In this document: piece by piece, positions 55,939-64,000 of the stretch
Layout: the number at the start of each line of letters is the position of its first letter
Numbering within the stretch: the stretch's first letter is position 1
DNA from: Zingiber officinale
Taxonomy: Eukaryota; Streptophyta; Magnoliopsida; Zingiberales; Zingiberaceae
Reading direction: 5' to 3'
DNA: 64,000 nucleotides
Assembly (NCBI RefSeq): GCF_018446385.1
Contig: NC_055990.1
Span: 28,853,891 to 28,917,890 of the forward strand
Notes under the pieces: generated by a model
What the model was told of the DNA's origin: nothing
Databases searched by the model: none
Seen by the model: the letters and a program-made list of their open reading frames with translations, nothing else
Program-made: the position numbers and the translations under genes

Positions 55939-58042
55939 ATGGCGGACGTGGAGGCCAAGAAGGTGTGCGGGATGCCGGAGAGGGTGCAGCTGCATGTGGC
56001 CATGCTGGCCTTGCAGTTTGGCTATGCCGGTTTCCATGTCGTGTCCCGGGCGGCGCTCAACATGGGCATCAGCAAGGTGGTCTTCCCGGTCTACCGCAAC
56101 ATCATCGCCCTGGTCCTCCTTATCCCCTTTGCCTACTTCCTCGAGAAGTAAGGAGAAATCCTTGATGAATCTCAGTGTTCGTGGCGTTTGAGTTGTTGAT
56201 TTATGTTGATTGGTATGTTGTTGCAGGAAGGACAGACCAGCCATGTCGCTCTCCTTCGCGGTTCAGTTCTTCCTCCTCGCTCTGTGTGGGTGAGTTTTGG
56301 ATTTTGATCTAGTTCGTCTAATTAATAAGCACTTTGACACTAAATTTGTGTTCAGTATCACTGCGAACCAAGGGTTCTACCTGCTCGGCCTCGATAACAC
56401 GTCTCCGACCTTCGCCTCCGCCATCCAGAACTCTGTTCCGGCCATCACCTTCCTCATGGCCGCCCTTCTCAGGCAAGACGGTCGGCTTTGGACTGTTAAA
56501 GATTTGATTTTGCTGGATGACCCTATGTCATAAAAATTCGATCTTACTGCAGGATAGAGAAGGTGCGGTTCGACCGGCGCGACGGCGTCGCGAAGATGAC
56601 CGGCACGCTCGCGTGCGTTGCCGGCGCCACCATCATCACTCTGTACAAAGGCCCCACCATCTTCGGACCCTCGAAGATGACCCTGAACAGCACGGCGGCG
56701 CCGGCGACGATGCTGTGGTTGCAGGATGACAGAATGGGGAAGAGCTGGACGCTGGGCTGCATCTACCTCATCGGCCACTGCCTGTCGTGGTCCGGCTGGC
56801 TGGTGCTCCAGGCGCCGGTGCTGAAGAAGTACCCGGCGCGGCTGTCGGTCACCTCCTACACTTGCTTCTTCGGCGTCATCCAGTTCCTGATCATTGCCGC
56901 CTTCCTCGAGAGGGACACCGACGCTTGGAGGTTCCACTCCGGCAGCGAGCTCTTCACCATCCTCTACGCGGTACGACATGCTTCTGTTTAAAAAAAAAAA
57001 AATCCTTTCTTTAGGAAAAAAAACACACGACAGCAACTAGTATAATTTCCAGACATATCTGCAAAGATGCAACAAATTATTTAAATTTTCAGACAAAAGG
57101 AACATTTTGTCAGGGCATGACACTGATATCCCTCCATTAGTGGCAAAAATTCAACTTTGTCCATGGCCTTCCCCTTTCATGACCTCGTGGATGCTCAACA
57201 ACATTCATCCTAGTGGTGGGCACAAACAGGACATAAGAGATGTCCCTTCAACTCTTCCCTTTTTGTATCCGTTTGTCCATCCTTTACATAATTGTGTAGG
57301 CTCCATGCATGAATCATTTATCATAACAATCCACCACAAGAGATAGGTCTTCTCAACATGCTTCTACTGTTTCAATAAATAAAGCAAGACCTCTTTCTTT
57401 CCAAACAAAAAGAAGAGGTTGTTCAAGTGCCAACATACTCATATTTATCATCAGGGTTTAGTTTTCCACTTGTTGGTTTCTCATGATTTCCAAATGCCTT
57501 CAGAAAAAAGAAAGAGGAATGCTCAGCAAGGATCAACCTTGGTGAATTCATAGTGATACTTTGCCTTTGTTACTGAATAACATCTCAAATGCAGGGTTTT
57601 GTGGCATCTGGCATTGCCTTTGCTGTTCAAATCTGGTGCATCGACCGTGGCGGTCCAGTTTTCGTGGCAGTTTACCAGCCAGTGCAAACTCTAGTTGTTG
57701 CCATCATGGCCTCCATTGCCTTGGGCGAGGAGTTCTACCTCGGAGGGTACTCAATGTGTTTTGAATTCAAGATGATCAAGAACAATGAATCTATTTTGTT
57801 TTCTATGCAATGCTGATCCTTGAGCCTTATGCAGCATCATTGGTGCTATATTCATCATAGCTGGGCTTTATTTGGTCTTATGGGGGAAGAGCGAAGAGAG
57901 GGCCTTCGCCGCGAGAGAAGCAGCAGCCGCGACCTCCTCCAACCCTGAACATGATGCTCTCCGAACTGCTGCTGCTTCCTTCAAGGCTTCTTCCATCAAG
58001 CAGCCACTCTTGCCAACATCAACAACCTCTGAAAGTGTTTAA
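55939..58042 (+). CDS. WAT1: WAT1 (WALLS ARE THIN1) vacuolar transporter, six exons
   Basis: Exons: 55939-56147, 56227-56289, 56356-56472, 56553-56970, 57595-57746 and 57835-58042. They total 1167 bp, 388 residues, in phase throughout. The protein is a plant drug/metabolite exporter with two EamA repeats and about ten membrane segments; the Arabidopsis orthologue has 389 residues and sits in the tonoplast, where it exports auxin and is needed for secondary wall formation. The N-terminus (LQFGYAGFHVVSRAALNMG) and TANQGFYLLGLDNTSPTFAS are hallmark blocks. PVQTLVVAIMASIALGEEFY marks the second repeat. The tail carries KQPLLP, a possible dileucine vacuolar signal. Intron 3 has a GC donor (CAG|GCAAGA). 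The start is the first ATG after the TATA box and matches the family. Orthology rests on remembered family sequence. Confidence 0.93.
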
Positions 58043-58813
<771 letters not shown>

Positions 58814-59021
58814 TGATGGTAAAAGATGAATACGTTCGTCCATGCCAACCCGTCGCAAGGGTAATATGGAGGATATATATATATACACACACACATAAAA
58901 CACCCACCTACTACTTATAAGTTTCTAAAAATACAAGATTCACCCTCTTCTATAAACAAAAACACAAATTGAAAGTTTTTCTGGAATATCACCTACACTA
59001 AGACCTCCTAAGAATCTCTCT

Positions 59022-59795
59022 ATGATATCCAGAAAATCTATAAGTACTCAGGCTACCTATCAGTTAGAAGAACTCATAGATATCGACCAAAACTTAGACA
59101 CATTCTCTAATGAACAATTAAATACACTAAACCCAAAACGCTTATATCATCAAGGGTTGTTATCCTTTTCTACTTCACTTTATAGATATCATAGAACTCA
59201 ACCATTACACTTACCAGATGGGGGAGAAGAAAGATTTACCCTTAAAGAATCAACTAGAGCACTCCTACAAAGAAAACATAATTATATCCACCTAGGATTT
59301 ATTGTGTTTGGCCTAAAAGGACTTACCAAAAAAAATATAGGAGCTAAAGTCTTTTTAGTACTATATGACTCAAGATTCTCTGATAATGACAATGCAGTTA
59401 TTGGACTTATAGAAGTAGATATGAATAGTAATATAGGAGTCACGTATTTTTGTCCCAATTTTAATATGAATATTTTAGACTTTATTGATCATATTAAAAT
59501 TTCTCTTCAAGCCAGGGGATATGGAGATTTTCAGAAATATAATATCCAAATAGACATATTTTTTCTAGGAAAGACAATGACTAACATCAACAACAGTTTC
59601 AAAGTACAAATTAATAATATAATAGAAACCCTTACAACAAGGGAAATCTATTTCATCAAACCTAAAGAATTTTCGTCTGACCTACTTGCTGGATTAGATT
59701 GGAATCTTAACCTAGATTTAAACATTACATCACAAATACTACAACCAAGAGAATCCATAATCTATAAAGACAGACATGGCAAATCAATAGTATGA
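59022..59795 (+). CDS. Endogenous caulimovirid movement protein (30K type)
   Basis: A 257-codon uninterrupted frame starts at ATG 59022. The middle section has the viral movement-protein fold pattern of caulimovirids (PF01107 type). Blocks near residues 110-160 (GLKGLTKKNIGAKV, VIGLIEVDMNS, VTYFCPNFNM) and SLQARGYGDF near 170 support it, as does the segment INNSFKVQINNIIETL near 205. Such proteins widen plasmodesmata for virus spread. No capsid, protease or RT frame is contiguous, so this is an isolated piece of an integrated genome, not a virus. The frame is unusually intact for a relic. The genus is not assigned. Confidence 0.78.
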   Translation: MISRKSISTQATYQLEELIDIDQNLDTFSNEQLNTLNPKRLYHQGLLSFSTSLYRYHRTQPLHLPDGGEERFTLKESTRALLQRKHNYIHLGFIVFGLKGLTKKNIGAKVFLVLYDSRFSDNDNAVIGLIEVDMNSNIGVTYFCPNFNMNILDFIDHIKISLQARGYGDFQKYNIQIDIFFLGKTMTNINNSFKVQINNIIETLTTREIYFIKPKEFSSDLLAGLDWNLNLDLNITSQILQPRESIIYKDRHGKSIV

Positions 59796-59864
59796 TTTTA
59801 TAATTACAAACTCTCGACTTCTCAAGAAGATAGCCAGAAAGACAACCAACCTATTTTAAATCTA

Positions 59865-60128
59865 ATGAATATAGAAATCAGTACGCACTCACAGAAAAAG
59901 AAAGATAACTTTTTATTTTATGATGATTTAAATGAATACGTCTACCTTCCATTTGAAATAGCTAATTATTTTACACAAGAAGATCTTACAGAATTAGAAA
60001 CTTTTGACATACTGCATCATAAGCTAGATGAAGATTGGATGTTATATTTTGATGAAGACCATAATATTATATCTAAAAAGAAATATTATTTTTTTCAATG
60101 TTGCTTTAATGAATCCTGTAGAATCTAA
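59865..60128 (+). CDS. Small ORF after movement protein, unknown, 87 codons
   Basis: It starts 69 bp after the movement-protein stop, on the same strand. It is acidic and aromatic-rich, with no recognised domain. A further short frame opens with an overlapping ATG near 60108 and ends near 60196. It is probably the next viral reading frame, truncated, but could be chance. Confidence 0.35.
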   Translation: MNIEISTHSQKKKDNFLFYDDLNEYVYLPFEIANYFTQEDLTELETFDILHHKLDEDWMLYFDEDHNIISKKKYYFFQCCFNESCRI

Positions 60129-60196
60129 TGCTACCAATACACCAAAACCTTTACCAGTAAGATACCCAGAAAGTTCCTGCAGAATAGGGTCTTAAG

Positions 60197-60208
60197 GCTC
60201 TGATACCA
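60197..60208 (-). other. Pararetroviral primer-binding site, minus strand
   Basis: The reverse complement reads TGGTATCAGAGC, the tRNA-Met site that starts caulimovirid minus-strand synthesis. It lies about 460 bases downstream of a TATA-derived start on the same strand, with no LTR boundary beside it. Confidence 0.6.
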
Positions 60209-60720
60209 AACTTTTTTTTTAACTTGGCCTTCTAGTGAGCCTCACTTGTAAAAGAGCTACAAGAAAACCAAATGTCTCGGCTATGTAGGATGATGGCTAC
60301 TTAATGGCCTTCCTGAGTCAGCACATGTCTTATTTTGGTTTACTTATTCTTTTATATTTACTGTTCACCTTTGAGTTACTTAGATAAGAACTGAAGAAGA
60401 TCTAAAAGAGAAATAATATTTTATTTATGCAGATATTTTACATGCATATGCAACATATAATTCAGGAAGAAAACACATTTAGGAAAGAAACTATCTTACA
60501 GACTTGTAAGCAAAAAATTACATGTTGAAACAGAAATATTACATACGAAAATAGGCATATCTTATATACTTACAGAAAGAGAGGAGAGACATTCAGAGAG
60601 AGCTTGACAATAAAGGAGTGTGAGGAGGCAAAAAGAGAAAGAGGGAAACATAGTTGCTGGTGGATGCCTTAGGAGGCAGAAGAGAAGGGCCTTTTATAGG
60701 CGAGAGGAGAGATGACTTCG
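60209..60720 (-). promoter_or_regulatory. Pararetrovirus-like promoter and leader, minus strand
   Basis: Minus-strand TATA CCTATAAAAGG is at 60691-60700, followed by a CT-rich leader. An AATAAA is at 60420-60425, about 240 bases after the inferred start. The primer site lies at 60197. This spacing (promoter, early poly(A) signal, leader, primer site) is that of caulimovirid genomes. It faces the movement-protein piece head-on, so the two parts are rearranged. The segment 60721-61140 further upstream has a weak minus ORF (60876-61112) of unknown meaning. Confidence 0.5.
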
Positions 60721-61161
60721 GGAGGAAGGAAGCATTTGCTTGCAGATGAAGGAAAATATTTAGAAAAGTGAGACAGGTAAAAAGTAAGGTTTGCTTGGGG
60801 ATGAAGGAAGGTATCTAGAAAAGTGAGACAGGTGGAAAGTATGACTGTCTTAGTGGTGGCGCTATTGTAGTAGTCTTAGTTGTCAATCATATTATCAATA
60901 TTATCTTCTCCTGTTGAGTCCATCGACGGTGCTTGTGAGCTGGAGGCTTGGATTGGTGCTCTGCGTCTGGCTAAGGCAGCTCGGTATGTTCTGGCTAAAA
61001 GGGCGGAGCTTGTTAATCTCTTGTTGCTCATCCTTTCTGTCTTCTTTTGGTAGTGTTGAAACAAAGTAGTATGCTGAGTAGTAAAGCGAAAAGGAAAGAA
61101 CCTGGTGTCCATATCCTTCGACCAATAAATTTTTTCCGTAAATGATTCTCCAACTTAGAGA

Positions 61162-61193
61162 TAAGTATGTGTGTGTGTGTGTGCGCACGCGCG

Positions 61194-61231
<38 letters not shown>

Positions 61232-61232
61232 A
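61162..61232. repeat. Compound (GT)n(GC)n(GA)n microsatellite
   Basis: Consecutive GT, GC and GA dinucleotide runs. The minus ORF through it (RARARVRTHTHT) is an artefact. Confidence 0.95.
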
Positions 61233-61496
61233 TAACCTGCACATTTCTGGTCCTCGCAGGTCTAAATACTTAGAAGTACTTCCAAGCGCCCCGATTCATT
61301 TTTTGAGAATCGAAACGGCCGAGCGGGCATCCGAGTGCCTAGACCTATGAGGGGCATCTTACCCTACACACTCATAGGCGACTCTCATAGGTCCGAACAC
61401 CCGGAAGCACTCCCAGACGCCCCGATTCACTTTTTAAGAATTGGGATGCCCCAACGGACATCGGAACGCTCAAACCTATGAGGAGCACCCAGGAGT
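61233..61496. repeat. Two imperfect copies of a 120-130 bp unit
   Basis: Phrases such as GCCCCGATTCA(T/C)TTTTT, AGACCTATGAGGGGCAT / AAACCTATGAGGAGCAC and CATAGG(C/T) recur in the same order, once near 61290-61350 and once near 61415-61490. They resemble U3 repeats of LTRs. No gene. Confidence 0.6.
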
Positions 61497-61684
61497 ATGC
61501 ATGTTATCGTTTTCACATTATATAACAACACACACATAGACACAGAGAGAAGTTATACGCTGCGGTTTGTTTATTGCAGTTGCGGTGAAGGAATCGTGGC
61601 GATTCTACGTCATCTGCAACAAACAAAAGAGTTAAGTTGCGTAAAAGGGAAAAAATCACATCGCAACCCTAGTAGAAGTGCCGC
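61497..61684. other. Short spacer without recognisable features
   Basis: No gene, repeat or signal was recognised. Confidence 0.4.
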
Positions 61685-61935
61685 CGTGAGGTCTCTCCTC
61701 TCGCTGCGAGCTCTCTCCTGCCGCTGCGAGCTCTCCCTCTCTTGCCGCCACGAGCTCTCCCTCCCAATCACGAGCCCTCTCCTGCCGCTGTGATCTCTCC
61801 TTCCAAAATTGGATCGCAACCCTAGCAGAAGCGCCGCGTCGTGAACTCTCCCTCTCCTGCCTCCGCGAGCTCTCTCCCTCGCCCGTCACGAGCCCCCTCC
61901 TACCGCCGCGAGCTCTCCCTTCCAGGAGAGCTCAT
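61685..61935. repeat. Imperfect tandem repeat, CTCTCCTGCCGC unit
   Basis: About nine copies of a 26-30 bp unit resembling CTCTCCTGCCGCTGCGAGCT lie at 61685-61935. Both ORFs over it (61610-61889, minus) are repeat readings. A phrase GATCGCAACCCTAG(C/T)AGAAG at 61663 and 61812 shows larger-scale duplication. Confidence 0.8.
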
Positions 61936-62219
61936 ATAATTTTTCACACAAGCAACAGTTCTCAGATAAGCAAGGATGATATTTGAAGCACAAGAACAAC
62001 TAATATCCAGAAGTATCAGTTATTCTATTGATAATATCGTATCATAATCCACACAGGAGGATGCACAATCGAAGATGAAAACAAGAGCAGTAAACCATAC
62101 GCACTCCGTGAACAGTTATCCATCCACGCAGATCTTGTACATTTGATATGTTTGTAGAGGCGACGACACATTTGTCGATTACATAACCATTCAAAACATC
62201 CAATGGAAGACGCTGGCAG
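61936..62219 (-). other. 3' flank of the BET1-like gene
   Basis: Moderately AT-rich sequence directly downstream of the SNARE stop, likely its 3' UTR. Poly(A) signal not identified with confidence. Confidence 0.45.
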
Positions 62220-63825
62220 CTACTTGGTGAGGAAATAGATGAATAAGAAGAGAGCTACAAAGGATGCGACGAGGGTCACTGTTCGACGCCCAGATTTGGT
62301 CTGGAAAACCTAGTGTGGAAAATAATATAAACTTAGGGTTATGCTAGTCTAGAAGTTTCAGTAGTCAATGAACTTTCAAGCTTTACCATCTTGAAGCGAT
62401 CCACAGTTCCAGAAAGAACTCCCCTTGATGAATCCATGTCATTGCCCTGAGATATTAATGTTGTGAATTATGATTAAAAAAAAGAGAGTAGTAAATCCAC
62501 AAACACATTGGGGCAACTACATGCTCAGAGAGTAGGGAGGGAATGACTCAACTACGTACCATGCGATCAAGCAGTCTGTTGTGACTCTCAACCTCTTCAT
62601 GGATATCACCTGTCAGCTGTAAAAGTGCATAGAATAGTACCGAGAATGACTTGAAAAGTTTGGGAAAATATCAACTTGAGTTGTACATGGATCAGTATGG
62701 TGTTAGGGAAAGGTTAGGCGTTGAGATAGTGTTGTTCCATTCTTAGAAAGTTGTAAGAATGGCATTATATATGGCTACTAGCAGCTTGGTGGTAGACATT
62801 GCATTCTTGGCAAAAAAACACATGTTTATCAATTATAAACCTAATTATGCACCTACGTGAATATTACCATGCCAAATGATGGGCTTCTGAGGCAAAAAAG
62901 GTTACAAGCTTCTCATTTGATAAATTTTCAAGGTTGATAAAGAGTCCATTTTTCAATATATCAGTCATGCACCAGATTAATTTTTACAGTTCTAGAGAAT
63001 CTAGAATCGGGAAGGAAATGGATGTCCAGTAATTAGTATCCACAGGTAACCAATTTTCCCTGATAGTAGGATTCAGTTTTGCTTAAAATAGCAGATACCC
63101 ACATATTTTACCATTCAAGTAAGACACCTATATATGTTTGGATACTTATCATCCAAAGCGGATAGTTAATCCGTTCAGGTAACAGGTTATTAATTGGGTT
63201 GGTTTACATAGTGACCAAAAATACAAGTTCCCAACTCTTTGCGATCCACAAATCCCAGAGCCTTATTTAATTCATTGCCAAAAAAACTTCTTGTCTCTTT
63301 GTATTTTTCTTATCTCCTACTAGCCATCATTTATCAATCCTTCTGTTTTTTCCATACTTCTCTGTTAGTCCATTAGATACACCTTTAAAGCAGTATAGGA
63401 ATAGGCAACTAGTAACAAAAACCAATTTCTAAGCATTTTATGCAACCATTTGATTTTGGGGAATAAAACAACAAAGTATGTGTTTCTATATTTCCCTACA
63501 CATGTTCCTTGTAATGGCTTAAAAGATGAGACAGAAGAAATAATATGAAAGAAAAATCCTCATTTCTGCATATTTTTCCATTCTCAAGTTATAGAGGACA
63601 AGTTCTCATATCATATATTCAACCAAAGGTTTAGAATGCCTGAAACATTGCAGTAAAATTTAGCCTCTTGTACTTACTCTCTTCAAAATGCTGACTCTAT
63701 CTTGCAGTCCTTCAATAGCTAGATCGTTATCATGCTCAGAAATTTCATGAGATGAGTAATGTGAAGCTCGGATACCACCTTCTTCAATGCCAGCAAAAAG
63801 AGCAGCTCTGCTACCACGATAGTCC
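62220..63825 (-). CDS. BET11: BET1-like SNARE (BET11 type), four exons visible, first exon outside window
   Basis: Exons on the minus strand are 63678-63825, 62560-62616, 62387-62446 and 62220-62309, with GT/AG borders and phase kept. They give 117 residues plus stop. The visible protein starts one base into a codon (followed by DYRGSRAALFAGIEEGG). The usual first exon, a few residues, must lie beyond 64000. Family members are about 120 residues. It carries a Qc-SNARE helix (ISEHDNDLAIEGLQDRV, then LTGDIHEEVESHNRLLDRM) and a C-terminal anchor of about 17 hydrophobic residues (TLVASFVALFLFIYFL). It acts in ER-Golgi vesicle fusion. By my alignment the ionic-layer position reads Asp (GNDMDSS), as I recall for plant BET1-type proteins. 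Confidence 0.88.
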
Positions 63826-64000
63826 CTACAACGGATAAGTGCATAATATTATAAAAACAATTTTCATGAAGAATATATTGACACCTAAAGGTCCAAGTGA
63901 AATTGCAATAACAGTGACTATCACTTGAAACCCTATCTTATATCATGCAGATCTAATGATGATCATCCAACACACCACAAATTATTAGGCATCCAACATA
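63826..64000 (-). other. BET1-like gene intron 1 (partial)
   Basis: AT-rich sequence upstream of the acceptor TTGTAG. No short first exon with an ATG and a donor is recognisable before the window edge. Confidence 0.5.

Noticed and set aside
55457..56191. 244-codon plus ORF covering the WAT1 start
   Set aside because: Different frame from the WAT1 exons, crosses promoter and splice donor, low-complexity N-terminus.
60876..61112. 78-codon minus ORF upstream of the pararetroviral promoter
   Set aside because: Could be the end of a viral polyprotein, but no motif is recognisable, so it was not called a gene.
61610..61889. Ser/Arg/Glu repeat ORFs on the minus strand
   Set aside because: They follow an imperfect tandem DNA repeat; no homology.

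Overview
The window reads as nuclear DNA of a monocot-type plant. It has intron-bearing plant genes (a WAT1 orthologue and a BET1-type SNARE) beside dense nested LTR retrotransposons, plant SINEs, foldback repeats and an endogenous pararetrovirus fragment. LTR style suggests a large-genome monocot, possibly Zingiberales, but that is recollection and no species is claimed. No CRISPR, operon, rRNA or tRNA gene was seen.

Layout. 1-13034: Copia-A, a decayed Ty1/copia element, with a gag-only LTR element (C, 5992-10008) inserted in its reverse transcriptase. 13040-14978: LTR-like debris with a SINE. 14979-49904: one minus-strand Ty3/gypsy element of chromovirus type (Gypsy-A) split by five insertions. 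These are a solo LTR (15488-17313) in its left LTR; a foldback cluster (18293-29507) in its pol end, itself split by Copia-B (18334-28220); a second gag-only element (D, 32922-36940) in gag; and a Tat-type gypsy element (Gypsy-B, 38050-48763) in its right LTR. Target-site duplications support every junction. 49905-52080: more LTR-like debris. 52080-52500: the GC-rich 5' end of an unidentified host gene on the minus strand.

52500-64000 is the gene-bearing part. WAT1 (55939-58042, six exons, plus strand) encodes a complete 388-residue vacuolar transporter. An AT microsatellite (58717-58810) precedes a caulimovirid fragment: a movement-protein ORF on the plus strand, facing a promoter, leader and primer-binding site on the minus strand. 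Microsatellites and tandem repeats follow. The minus-strand BET1-like SNARE gene (62220-63825) lacks its first exon, which lies beyond the window.

The least ordinary signals are RNA-level. One is a motif of about 72-76 nt with compensatory stem changes, shared by the Copia-B LTR and both gag-only elements. Another is a tandem pair of covarying stem-loops in the Copia-B LTR. Others are an antisense, apparently spliced gene in Gypsy-B, and decay of several elements by nonsense substitutions with almost no frameshifts.
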